This document shows, piece after piece, positions 1-6,593 of a DNA stretch of 15,502 nucleotides (the stretch's first letter is position 1; each line of letters begins with the position of its first letter). The stretch spans positions 1 through 15,502 of the forward strand of contig JAHJEW010000047.1 of NCBI GenBank assembly GCA_018825335.1, written 5' to 3'. This stretch comes from Patescibacteria group bacterium. Its GTDB lineage: Bacteria; Patescibacteriota; Gracilibacteria; UBA1369. The translations under genes and the position numbers were made by a program. The notes below the pieces were generated by a model. It ran no database searches and was not told the DNA's origin. It saw only the letters and a list, made by a program, of their open reading frames with translations.

Positions 1-77
1 GGAGTTATAGCTCAGTTGGTTAGAGCGCAGCATTGACATTGCTGAGGTCGGAGGTTCGAATCCTCCTAACTCCACCA
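1..77 (+). tRNA. tRNA-Val (anticodon GAC), CCA encoded
   Basis: A full cloverleaf can be read by eye. The 7-bp acceptor stem pairs GGAGTTA with TAACTCC. The D arm uses GCTC/GAGC, and the anticodon stem CAGCA/TGCTG encloses the loop TTGACAT, giving anticodon GAC (valine, codons GUC/GUU). The T arm is GGAGG-TTCGAAT-CCTCC. Discriminator A74 is followed by an encoded CCA at 75-77. The gene starts at the first base of the window, so its promoter lies outside. Confidence 0.97.
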
Positions 78-86
78 TCACAGCGA

Positions 87-98
87 AGCGCAGCGAAG
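87..98 (+). repeat. 12-nt motif shared with the alr-copy junction
   Basis: The string AGCGCAGCGAAG lies between the tRNA and the toxin gene, inside a longer stretch (82-102) made of repeated AGCGAAG-type words. The same 12 nt recur at 13677-13688, exactly between the stop of the DUF4325 ATPase gene and the truncated alr copy. Seen directly; the function is unknown. It may be a small dispersed extragenic repeat. Confidence 0.5.
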
Positions 99-107
99 TG
101 AGCTTTA

Positions 108-512
108 TTAAACTAACAGTCGCAGCGAAATACCCTCTTTCCCCGCTATTGGAGCAAGATCTTTATCCCTGGTCCAGAAGACACCGTCCATGATTTTGGT
201 AAACGCCAGCCCCATCGCATCGCCAAGAGACAAGTCATAACCCGCCTTCAAGGTTGCGGCATAAAATGCAAGATCGGCGTCCATATAATTGGAAATGCCA
301 AGAAAAGGAGACCTAAGCCCGGCAATCGTTTTCAAAGCCTTCTCTTCGCCATATTTTTTAAATAGAAAATAAACGACTTCCGTAAAATTTATCTGGCAAA
401 TGAACACCGTCTGTTTACTATTGCCACTTTTCTTAAGCAGCGCGGAAACCTGAACATGCCCCGGCTCTTTTTTAAGCAGGCATATTAGCGCGGATGAATC
501 TAGAATATCCAT
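108..512 (-). CDS. vapC: PIN-domain toxin, VapC type
   Basis: This 134-aa protein is the usual size for a VapC toxin, a Mg-dependent endoribonuclease that cleaves specific RNAs, often tRNA or rRNA, to arrest translation. The acidic PIN residues are visible: D5 in the N-terminal LDSSAL, E45 in NFTEVV, D98 in LSLGDAMG, and D116/D118 in TRDKDL near the end. It lies 10 bp downstream of an AbrB-type antitoxin gene on the same strand, the antitoxin-first order typical of vapBC. The ATG at 512 is the natural start because translation begins directly with the first beta strand and its active-site Asp. The RNA target cannot be inferred. It looks intact, so the pair is probably functional. Confidence 0.9.
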   Translation of the reverse strand: MDILDSSALICLLKKEPGHVQVSALLKKSGNSKQTVFICQINFTEVVYFLFKKYGEEKALKTIAGLRSPFLGISNYMDADLAFYAATLKAGYDLSLGDAMGLAFTKIMDGVFWTRDKDLAPIAGKEGISLRLLV

Positions 513-522
513 GAAAAATAAA

Positions 523-801
523 TCACTCTTCTACAGATTTCTTTTCAAGTTCAAGATCTTCTTTCTTATATTTCTTAAGTTCCTCAAGCGAATCACATGA
601 ATCGTCCTGCAAAGAACCGCAAATACCATCCACCCAGGCATCCATATTTTGCTCTTTCGGGGTGGCGACAATCTTTATTTCCCCGGGACGCAGCGAAATA
701 ATCGTAACTTTGGCGTTCACTCCAAGATGAAGCATATTTCTATACTCTTTTGGAAGAGTTATTTGCCCTTTTGACGATACCGGAACTTCGGTTATTCCCA
801 T
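523..801 (-). CDS. vapB: AbrB/SpoVT-type antitoxin, VapB type
   Basis: The 92-aa protein has an N-terminal swapped-hairpin AbrB DNA-binding domain (about residues 4-48) with the signature VSSKGQITLPKEYR. Its acidic and charged C-terminus (about 50-92) would wrap around and neutralise the PIN toxin. Such antitoxins also bind their own promoter as a toxin-antitoxin complex and repress it. The gene is first in the leftward pair, 10 bp upstream of the toxin, and ends in TGA. Two GTTTAC repeats just upstream of its ATG are a plausible operator. Family assignment is from sequence; autoregulation is inferred from the family. Confidence 0.88.
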   Translation of the reverse strand: MGITEVPVSSKGQITLPKEYRNMLHLGVNAKVTIISLRPGEIKIVATPKEQNMDAWVDGICGSLQDDSCDSLEELKKYKKEDLELEKKSVEE

Positions 802-808
802 ATAGAAA

Positions 809-852
809 GTTTACATCGTTTACATAATAAAAGAATAAATAAGAAAAGTAAA
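809..852 (-). promoter_or_regulatory. Candidate vapBC promoter with direct-repeat operator
   Basis: Read on the minus strand, a -35-like TTTACT (847-852) stands 17 nt from TATTAT (824-829). Between the -10 and the antitoxin ATG lie two copies of GTAAAC (minus strand) at 818-823 and 809-814, spaced 9 bp. The position downstream of the -10 fits an operator for the AbrB-type antitoxin. Inferred from sequence only. Confidence 0.45.
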
Positions 853-881
853 GAATAAAGAATAAAAGTAAAGAAAAAGAA
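833..881. repeat. A-rich low-complexity tract
   Basis: About 50 bases made almost only of A, with G and T in recurring words such as AAAGAATAAA and AAAGTAAAG. It separates the leftward vapBC pair from the rightward gene at 960. It may serve as an upstream A/T element for the vapBC promoter or is simply slippage-prone DNA. Confidence 0.5.
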
Positions 882-959
882 ACAATTATCATTTATCAAT
901 TCCAGCTAGCCTAAACATTGAAAATCTGGTACCTTGCAAATTAGCAATTATCAAAAAAC

Positions 960-1496
960 ATGGCAGACGACCAAAATCCACAAAATCAGCAGGGCGGACA
1001 GCAGCCGCCGCAGCAGCAACCTCCGCAGCCCCCGATGGGCGGCGCATTCCCTCCAAGCCCGTTTCCACCTGCGGCCGGAGGCTACACCCCTCCACCACCA
1101 CCGCCGGAAGACACAACACCGGCGAATTACCATATTGGAACGCACCTGCCTCCGGTAATAAACGTACAAATCCCGGCGCACGGCCTGAATTTTGACGAAC
1201 AATACTTCCTTCACCTGCTTGCGGGCTCAATTTCACTCAGTAAAGATGAGAAAAAGCGCATAATCAGCTCCATCCCAAAACTGAAACAGGATCAGGTGGA
1301 CGAACTGATCCGCATTTTCGAGGAAGAAAAACGCAAATTCGCGGAGCTCTCCAAAAAACACGTGGATCAGCTCAAAAAACTGGAAAAACAGCACGGGGCC
1401 GACTGGCAGGACATAGAACTGGAACAAAAAGCATCCTCCAAAAAAGACGAAGACCAGGCCCAGGCCGACGAAATCCGCAAAAAACTCGGACTTTAA
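960..1496 (+). CDS. Pro/Gln-rich N-terminus, helical C-terminus; unknown function
   Basis: I do not recognise this 178-aa protein. Residues 1-55 are disordered and very rich in Pro, Gln and Gly, including a run of six prolines near residue 44. Residues 57-75 are a short hydrophobic beta-like stretch (PPVINVQIPAHG). Residues 78-120 look like a small helical domain, and 115-178 is a highly charged helix or coiled coil (EEEKRKFAELSKKHVDQLKK). There is no signal peptide or membrane segment, so it is probably cytoplasmic and may be a scaffold. No Shine-Dalgarno precedes the ATG. The lipoprotein gene begins 12 bp after its stop, so the two are probably co-transcribed. Overlapping minus-strand ORFs are shadows of the GC-rich repeats. 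Confidence 0.75.
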   Translation: MADDQNPQNQQGGQQPPQQQPPQPPMGGAFPPSPFPPAAGGYTPPPPPPEDTTPANYHIGTHLPPVINVQIPAHGLNFDEQYFLHLLAGSISLSKDEKKRIISSIPKLKQDQVDELIRIFEEEKRKFAELSKKHVDQLKKLEKQHGADWQDIELEQKASSKKDEDQAQADEIRKKLGL

Positions 1497-1508
1497 TAAC
1501 AATCATCC

Positions 1509-1931
1509 ATGAAAAAAATATTTATCGCAGCAGCGATTTCAGTCCTATTTGTATTATTGGCCGGATGCCAGCCACCGGCTCAAACAGGCGGCGAAGCGCA
1601 GCCCGGCAATGCAAGTCAACAAACCACAACGGATACAATCCAAACCACCCCCGCCACCGGCGAAGTCGGTTCGGCCATATTGGATGAGAAGTCCGCCGCC
1701 GAAAGAGAAAAGCAACTTAAGGAAGAGTCGGCAACATTACAAACCGTGGTAGAAAAAGGTGATATTGCTGACTGCTCAAAAATAAGCGATGCAAACTGGC
1801 GAAGCGACTGCATCTACAATATTACAGTCCAAAAAGTAAATGAAACCGGAGACAAGACGCTTTGCAATGTGATTGAAGATCCGATGAGACGGCAAACCTG
1901 TACGGGCGAATTAGATCCAATAGCGCAATAG
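1509..1931 (+). CDS. Small lipoprotein A with two Cys pairs
   Basis: The 140-aa product begins with a short basic N-terminus, a hydrophobic core and the lipobox LAGC (lipid-modified C20), so it should be exported and membrane-anchored. Residues 21-60 are a Thr/Gln/Pro-rich linker and 60-80 a charged helix. The C-terminal part has cysteines at 89, 101, 119 and 131, two pairs with exactly 12-residue spacing. Each pair sits in a unit of the pattern G-D-x-x-x-C-x-x-I followed by a basic stretch and the second Cys. The lipoprotein at 2839-3465 repeats this arrangement four times, so the two are paralogues. It follows the 960-1496 gene by 12 bp and converges on the secreted-protein gene with 3 bp between stops. 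Biochemical role unknown. Confidence 0.82.
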   Translation: MKKIFIAAAISVLFVLLAGCQPPAQTGGEAQPGNASQQTTTDTIQTTPATGEVGSAILDEKSAAEREKQLKEESATLQTVVEKGDIADCSKISDANWRSDCIYNITVQKVNETGDKTLCNVIEDPMRRQTCTGELDPIAQ

Positions 1932-1934
1932 AAA

Positions 1935-2711
1935 TTAATTGGCCGGAGCAAGGCATTTGAGATAAGCGTAGAGCGTTGTAGCTCCCGCGCCTTCATTAAT
2001 CCCTCGAACATAACAGGTGTCTCCCCACGCATATACGCGGGTTATTCTTGAGGTATCGGTAGTGAATGCGGCTCCGCAGTTAATTAAAGTCTCGCCAACC
2101 GGACAACTATACGAATTTCCTATGGAGCATCCCGCTCCGCTACAACCTGAGTTATACCACCAGTACGAATACCCCCCAAAAGACCCGGCGCTAAGATGCC
2201 CCGTGGCCCGGACAGAACCGCTTACATTTAAATCATCAAGAACCGCAACGGAGCCGGTAAGATTGGATATGCCCCCATCCGTACCTCTGATCTGAAGTTG
2301 AGCAGTACCACCACTATTGGCAATCTCCAGCCCCTGGTCGTCGCTCACTTTAACTGTCCCCGAAGGATTGGATAAACTGCCTGCCTGACTAACCGCTAAA
2401 CCCACAGTGCCGCTGCCGTTGGCCACCTCAAAACCGCGGTCATCATCAACTCTAACTGTGCCGCCGTGCACGGCCATATTGGGATTTTCTATAGTGCCAA
2501 CCTGCAATTTTCCACCCAAATACGCGTTCCCGCTGCCGGGATCCGGCAGGGCCGACCCTACTCGCAAACTGTTGAAAACGGCTGATATATTTCCCGTTGG
2601 AGGAATCGCGCTCGGCTGGGCAATAACGAAAGACGGGATAATAATTATTGCGGCGATTAAGATAACCACGATTTCGTATCTGTGTAATTTTAAAGAATTT
2701 TTATTCTGCAT
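1935..2711 (-). CDS. Secreted repeat protein A
   Basis: I chose the ATG at 2711 (258 aa). An in-frame ATG at 2771 also exists, but it lies upstream of a good extended -10 promoter, and the 2711 start gives a proper signal peptide (hydrophobic residues 13-31, cleavage after VIA-Q). The mature protein has three copies of a roughly 35-residue unit of the pattern G-[ST]-V-x-V-x-D-D followed by hydrophobic residues (about residues 84-160), suggesting a beta-solenoid or fibre-like fold. A Cys-rich C-terminal domain has cysteines at 180, 185, 193, 202, 223 and 243. The product at 3467-4228 shares the signal-peptide cleavage context, the DDLNV-SG repeat and the last four cysteines (spacing 9, 21, 20 here; 9, 24, 20 there). 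Probably a surface or fibre component; exact role unknown. Confidence 0.78.
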   Translation of the reverse strand: MQNKNSLKLHRYEIVVILIAAIIIIPSFVIAQPSAIPPTGNISAVFNSLRVGSALPDPGSGNAYLGGKLQVGTIENPNMAVHGGTVRVDDDRGFEVANGSGTVGLAVSQAGSLSNPSGTVKVSDDQGLEIANSGGTAQLQIRGTDGGISNLTGSVAVLDDLNVSGSVRATGHLSAGSFGGYSYWWYNSGCSGAGCSIGNSYSCPVGETLINCGAAFTTDTSRITRVYAWGDTCYVRGINEGAGATTLYAYLKCLAPAN

Positions 2712-2741
2712 GGTATTAATGGGAAAAAATATTATCAAAAC

Positions 2742-2750
2742 ATTATACCA
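2742..2750 (-). promoter_or_regulatory. Extended -10 promoter for secreted protein A
   Basis: The minus strand reads TGGTATAAT, a perfect extended -10 (TG-N-TATAAT). The predicted transcript starts near 2735, leaving about 24 nt before the ATG at 2711. The -35 region is weak. This supports the 2711 start over the longer reading from 2771. Confidence 0.6.
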
Positions 2751-2777
2751 TTTTTGGCTAGACAAAACCACGCATTC

Positions 2778-2806
2778 TTGAGTATTGATTTCAATTCATC
2801 TACAAT
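2778..2806 (+). promoter_or_regulatory. Promoter for lipoprotein B
   Basis: TTGAGT (2778-2783), a 17-nt spacer and TACAAT (2801-2806) give a near-consensus sigma70-type promoter. The predicted start is around 2813, about 26 nt before the ATG at 2839. It also argues against a longer start at TTG 2785, which would lie inside the promoter spacer. Confidence 0.6.
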
Positions 2807-2838
2807 GCGTTTCAGACTCACATAATAACAAAATTGTC

Positions 2839-3465
2839 ATGAAAATAAGCAAGTTTTCCATAGTAATCGGACTGGCAACATCGGCTTTTTTGCTGATTGG
2901 ATGCGCGCAGCTGCCGCAGGAAGAAGAAAAAACGACGGAGCCTTCGGCCATTACGCCCGTAGAAACGGGGATAGCGCTGCCAACATCAAAACCGGTGGAC
3001 ATGCAGGACAGAACTCAGCTTCAAATGGCTCTGCAGAGCGGCGATCCATCGCAGTGCGACGCCATTAAAGACAGTGATCTAAAAGTGGTCTGTGCGATTT
3101 CCGTAATGGATGCGGCGCAGTACAGAAGTGCCCTGACTGAAATGGACGCTTCCCTCTGTGAGAAAATACAATCAGCGGAAACAAAAGCGCAGTGCGAAGC
3201 CGACATAGCGGCATACGAAAAAGAGAGTGAAGACTTGGCCGCAAAAATGGATGCCTACACCAAGGAATCCGAGCTTGCCGACGCAATCGTACAGAAAGGT
3301 GACGTCAAAGGCTGCGCGCAGCTGTCCGACGAACAAAAATCAGACTGTGAAATGAATATCCTTGTGAACGAAGCGCTGCAAACGGGAAGCGCCGCCCCAT
3401 GCGAAAAGGCCTCGGAGGAAGACATTCGCGTAAAATGCGACGCCCTGGCGCCAAAAGCATCGTAA
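2839..3465 (+). CDS. Lipoprotein B with four Cys pairs
   Basis: The ATG at 2839 gives 208 aa starting with a signal peptide and the lipobox LIGC (lipid-modified C22). After a linker (about 23-60), cysteines lie at 73/85, 107/119, 159/170 and 188/200, that is four pairs spaced 12, 12, 11 and 12 residues. Between the second and third pairs is a charged helical stretch (123-150). Lipoprotein A has two such pairs in the same kind of unit, so this is a paralogue with the repeat number doubled. The pairs may form disulfide-stapled helical hairpins; that is inference. It converges on secreted protein B with only 1 bp between stops, repeating the A arrangement. I cannot name a known family. Confidence 0.82.
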   Translation: MKISKFSIVIGLATSAFLLIGCAQLPQEEEKTTEPSAITPVETGIALPTSKPVDMQDRTQLQMALQSGDPSQCDAIKDSDLKVVCAISVMDAAQYRSALTEMDASLCEKIQSAETKAQCEADIAAYEKESEDLAAKMDAYTKESELADAIVQKGDVKGCAQLSDEQKSDCEMNILVNEALQTGSAAPCEKASEEDIRVKCDALAPKAS

Positions 3466-3466
3466 C

Positions 3467-4228
3467 CTAGAAACCCGGGAAATAACATTTTGCCAGCGCG
3501 CGAACTTTGCGGGTTGATCCCGTATCGTTCCAGACGGTTATCTGGCAGGTATCCGATGAAGGTATTTCCGCGCTCATCAACCTCGGGGGCAGTGCAATTT
3601 CGGAAACGTTAAGCATGCAGCCAACCACTTCACCTCCGGCCGGGCAGGTTTTAAATGCGATACCCTTGCCCCCGTTTGGAACGCTAACATAGGCGCCGGG
3701 CCACGCAAAAAAAGTTCCAAAACCACCATCGGCGCTGACATGACCCGTGACATTAAGATTATCATCAACCGTAACGGATCCGGACAAATTCACCAAAGTT
3801 CCCCGAAGATCAATATTGTTTACAAAAGTTGTCGCAAAATCAAAACCATGCGGATAAATAAGGCTGGAAGCCAAAAGATTCGCTATATCGATAACATCGA
3901 ATTCTCCTTTTGGCACGGAAAGCGCATTTGCGAGGACCCCTCCGTTCACCTCCAGATTATCGTCCACGTAAACGGGATACTCAATCGTCCTTATCCCATT
4001 CCACCACGACAGGGGATTATAAATCGTTGAATAATGTCCCGCATTGTCGCCGCCCAGAATCAGGTTGCCCTCGCTAACAGTGACGCTGTGGAAATTCGCG
4101 TCAACGTTACCGTATGGGGGAGTGCCACCCGGCTGCGCTACGGTAAGCACTGGAAAAGCAATAATCGCCAAAAAACCGGCAAAAAGGGTCGCGGATAACA
4201 ATCCCTTCCCAAATAATCTGGTTTGCAT
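3467..4228 (-). CDS. Secreted repeat protein B, paralogue of protein A
   Basis: The 253-aa product has a signal peptide (hydrophobic residues 9-31, cleavage after TVA-Q, followed by the P-x-x-x-PP-x-GN stretch also found in protein A). The middle region contains VDDNLEVNG and VTVDDNLNVTG units (about 87-97 and 151-163), like the DD-L-V repeats of protein A. The C-terminal domain has cysteines at 195, 204, 228 and 248 and ends in a K-C-x-x-P motif shared with protein A. It is probably an extracellular fibre-like or cell-surface protein. Protein B has fewer recognisable repeats than A. It converges on lipoprotein B. Function unknown; paralogy with protein A is well supported. Confidence 0.8.
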   Translation of the reverse strand: MQTRLFGKGLLSATLFAGFLAIIAFPVLTVAQPGGTPPYGNVDANFHSVTVSEGNLILGGDNAGHYSTIYNPLSWWNGIRTIEYPVYVDDNLEVNGGVLANALSVPKGEFDVIDIANLLASSLIYPHGFDFATTFVNNIDLRGTLVNLSGSVTVDDNLNVTGHVSADGGFGTFFAWPGAYVSVPNGGKGIAFKTCPAGGEVVGCMLNVSEIALPPRLMSAEIPSSDTCQITVWNDTGSTRKVRALAKCYFPGF

Positions 4229-4258
4229 AAAAAATAACGTTATCGAATCTTAAAACCT

Positions 4259-4286
4259 ATTCTACCAGATTCGCTCCGTTACTCAA
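4259..4286 (-). promoter_or_regulatory. Candidate promoter for secreted protein B
   Basis: On the minus strand, TTGAGT (4281-4286), a 16-nt spacer and TAGAAT (4259-4264) lie about 30 bp upstream of the ATG at 4228. The -35 overlaps the last codons of the upstream PKD gene on the same strand, so the two genes may be partly co-transcribed. Confidence 0.45.
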
Positions 4287-5463
4287 CAAAAACCGTGGCG
4301 AAAGCATTGCTCACCGCGCCGTCCACGTCTTTTACCTGCAGACGAACGGTCTTCTCTCCCGCAAAATTATATGAACCGGAAAATTTTGGCGAAGATCTCC
4401 ACTGCGTGGTGAAATTAATATCGTTTTCACCGGTATAATCAGTGTCCCAGCGGTATTGAAGCTTCCCATCACTTTCGCTGTCGGAGCTGGCTGACGCGTC
4501 AAAGAAATACATAACTGTTTGCCCTCCCGTAAGCGTCTTTACGGTTTTGGAATCGATGCTGAAAGATGCGGTTGGCGCGGTATTTTCGAAAACATCAATA
4601 TAGGCATCGGTCACATTCAAAGCCCCCTCAAAATCTTTCGCCTCCATAACAACATGAAAAGTGCCCGCGGCTCCAAATCTGTGCTGCCAGATGGTCTTTT
4701 TGTTGTAAGGAGTGTCCCACTGCCCGTCGCCGTTCCAGTCGAATCTGTACTCGATAAACTGCTTTTTATACTGACTGTCCGAGGACTTGGAAGTATCAAA
4801 CCTGAAAATCTGACTTTCCGTGCCACTAACGGGCGTGTAAGAAAAAAACGCGGTCGGCTCCGTATTTTCAACCACAGTCACTTTTCTGGAAATGGCATCG
4901 GTAAGACCACCGCGGTCCAGCACCTGAACAGTAACCGTATAAGCACCGGGCTGCACAAATTTATGCTTAACGCTTTTTCCTCTTGAAAAAAAAGTATCCA
5001 CCTTACCGTCGCTTTCAAAGTCCCAGCGAACCTGAAGATTCCCCGACTTCGTTTCATTATCGGATGATGAGTGGGCATCGAAAACAAATGAAGTGGCCGT
5101 CGTTCCGCTATTGGTATCGGCCAGTTCATTATCTGTACGCACCACAAAATTCGCCATTGGCGGAGTATTCCCGTTGGCAATCGCAATATCCACCTTTTCC
5201 TCAAAATCGTATGAAGGCGCAAACTTATTATTGAAAGGATCATATTGCGGCTGCACGTAGCCATCCGGCGTAAATTCGTTTGGCTTAAGAACGTCCGACC
5301 CCGGGTTGTCCAGTTCTGACGGCAACGGCAAAACATTTTGCACTTTCATGCCCTCATCTGCGGCGGCTTGAGCAGGCTGAGTCGAAGCCATAAGCATACT
5401 TACCGGCAAGGAAACCAGTAATAAAGCCATAAGCCCGATTGCCGCAAACTTTGCGTATTTCAT
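4279..5463 (-). CDS. Secreted protein with three PKD domains
   Basis: The ATG at 5463 (394 aa) is preferred because a near-consensus promoter sits just upstream, and a longer in-frame start at 5541 would precede that promoter. Residues 1-34 are a signal peptide (hydrophobic 6-26, AQA-A cleavage site). Residues 35-100 are a linker. Three PKD (Ig-like) domains follow at about 101-199, 202-292 and 296-394. Each has the strand motif [RY]-[RF]-D and an aspartate-rich loop such as DWNGDGQWD in domain 2, which resembles a Ca-binding loop. PKD domains usually act in surface adhesion or protein-protein contacts. There is no C-terminal anchor, so it is secreted or bound to another envelope component. 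It heads the leftward surface-protein genes. Confidence 0.88.
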   Translation of the reverse strand: MKYAKFAAIGLMALLLVSLPVSMLMASTQPAQAAADEGMKVQNVLPLPSELDNPGSDVLKPNEFTPDGYVQPQYDPFNNKFAPSYDFEEKVDIAIANGNTPPMANFVVRTDNELADTNSGTTATSFVFDAHSSSDNETKSGNLQVRWDFESDGKVDTFFSRGKSVKHKFVQPGAYTVTVQVLDRGGLTDAISRKVTVVENTEPTAFFSYTPVSGTESQIFRFDTSKSSDSQYKKQFIEYRFDWNGDGQWDTPYNKKTIWQHRFGAAGTFHVVMEAKDFEGALNVTDAYIDVFENTAPTASFSIDSKTVKTLTGGQTVMYFFDASASSDSESDGKLQYRWDTDYTGENDINFTTQWRSSPKFSGSYNFAGEKTVRLQVKDVDGAVSNAFATVFVE

Positions 5464-5487
5464 AAATCCAACTAAAAAAGGATCTTC

Positions 5488-5516
5488 AAAATAACATAAA
5501 ATAGAAAATGTGTCAA
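5488..5516 (-). promoter_or_regulatory. Promoter for the PKD protein gene
   Basis: The minus strand reads TTGACA (5511-5516), 17 nt, TATTTT (5488-5493): a perfect -35, correct spacing and a fair -10. The transcript would start about 20 nt upstream of the ATG at 5463. It is back to back with the rightward promoter at 5523-5551. Confidence 0.65.
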
Positions 5517-5522
5517 GGGTAC

Positions 5523-5551
5523 TTGCATCAAATAGCAGCACACCATATAAT
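5523..5551 (+). promoter_or_regulatory. Promoter for the Pro-rich linker protein gene
   Basis: TTGCAT (5523-5528), a 17-nt spacer and a perfect TATAAT (5546-5551). The predicted start is near 5558, about 20 nt before the ATG at 5579. Its -35 lies only 6 bp from the -35 of the divergent PKD promoter, so the two promoters could influence each other. Confidence 0.68.
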
Positions 5552-5578
5552 GCGCCCTAATCATAATCGTAAAAACAT

Positions 5579-6574
5579 ATGTCGGAAAATGAAGAATTAA
5601 ACCAGGAGACCGAAAAATCGGATCCTGTACCCAAAGAATCGGATCCGGAGGAAGATCAATGCCAACAGGTAAGCAGGGAGGTTACAAGAAGTATTATAGC
5701 CTTTTATAATCTTAAGAGGGCTTCAGGAAAACCAAAGCCCGGAAAGCTTCAAATAAAAGTCCGGGGTATCGGCACTAACGTAATGGTACATACGGATTTC
5801 CCGTTTGATAATATTTTCAGATACAGCGATGGATACGCAGCGGAGGTCATTCAGGGAGAAACTCGCAGACTCATTCGAGGCCTACTGGAGCGTTTTAACA
5901 AAAAAGAACTGGAAATTATTGCATTTGCCGACAGAAATGAAGGAATTGTCCGAATGACAAGGTCTTTTGGCGCACAAAATGCCGCATTACAGCCTGCGGG
6001 GAAGCCAAAGTCAGCACCCGCCCCGAAGTCAACACCGGCTCCAAAATCAACGCCCGCACCGAAGTCAACACCCCCTCTGGAGCCGGAGAAAACCCCCGAT
6101 CCGGCCACGACCACAGACACGGCCACGGATCCGGCCCCAACCTCAACCTCAACCCTGCCTCCCACCTCTGATCCGGCCCCGGAGCAGACCACACCCCCCA
6201 CCCCCGAACCAACCCCCACCCCTGAACCGCCACCCACCAACGGTCTCAACGCGAAATCGACTCTCCTTCTGATTTTACCGGATCTAAAAGACCCCATCGA
6301 TTACCAGTCAATGTATTGCTTCCCGACCGAAGCGACGCCGCACTATATTGAGCGCGCTCTTGATGTCATGGGCATAAAAACCGGCGTGCAAATGCTGGAA
6401 CTCCTGGGCACCCGCACTCCCACCAAAGCCGAGTGGGAACTATTCATCGACAAAATCAAACAGGCGGCCTCATCGCAAAAAATCCCGTTCGGCGCAAACT
6501 GTGAAGCCACTCTTTATTGGTGGCTTGTAAAGAAAAAACACTGGGTGGATGTACGCGAAACCCGAATCGACTGA
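5579..6574 (+). CDS. Two-domain protein with Pro/Thr-rich linker; unknown
   Basis: This 331-aa protein is not recognised. Residues 1-30 are acidic. Residues 31-135 form a folded, helix-plus-strand domain (KLQIKVRGIGTNVMVHTDF, then RRLIRGLLERF). Residues 140-222 are a Pro/Thr/Ser linker with four tandem PKS[AT]PA-type hexapeptides at 143-166 and further PTPEP repeats. Residues 223-331 are a second alpha-helical domain with several Trp and two Cys, ending soluble and charged. There is no signal peptide or membrane span, so it appears cytoplasmic. It has its own promoter, diverges from the PKD gene, and converges on the membrane-protein operon with a 19-bp gap. It ends in TGA, evidence that UGA is a stop in this genome. 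Confidence 0.75.
   Translation: MSENEELNQETEKSDPVPKESDPEEDQCQQVSREVTRSIIAFYNLKRASGKPKPGKLQIKVRGIGTNVMVHTDFPFDNIFRYSDGYAAEVIQGETRRLIRGLLERFNKKELEIIAFADRNEGIVRMTRSFGAQNAALQPAGKPKSAPAPKSTPAPKSTPAPKSTPPLEPEKTPDPATTTDTATDPAPTSTSTLPPTSDPAPEQTTPPTPEPTPTPEPPPTNGLNAKSTLLLILPDLKDPIDYQSMYCFPTEATPHYIERALDVMGIKTGVQMLELLGTRTPTKAEWELFIDKIKQAASSQKIPFGANCEATLYWWLVKKKHWVDVRETRID
6005..6076 (+). repeat. Four 18-bp in-frame tandem repeats
   Basis: Four consecutive 18-bp units encode the hexapeptide PKS-[A/T]-P-[A/P] within the linker of the gene at 5579-6574. The DNA copies differ at synonymous positions, so the repeat is old or selected at protein level. Copy number could vary between strains. Confidence 0.7.
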
Positions 6575-6593
6575 TCACAACCCGGGTAAAAGG

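Noticed and set aside
1..107. tRNA-Val 3' end as an attachment site for an integrated element
   Set aside because: I find no second copy of the tRNA 3' end in the window and no integrase gene.
889..1236. Minus-strand ORFs over the Pro/Gln-rich gene
   Set aside because: They are mirror frames of a GC-rich repetitive coding region, have no plausible domains and overlap a better supported gene.
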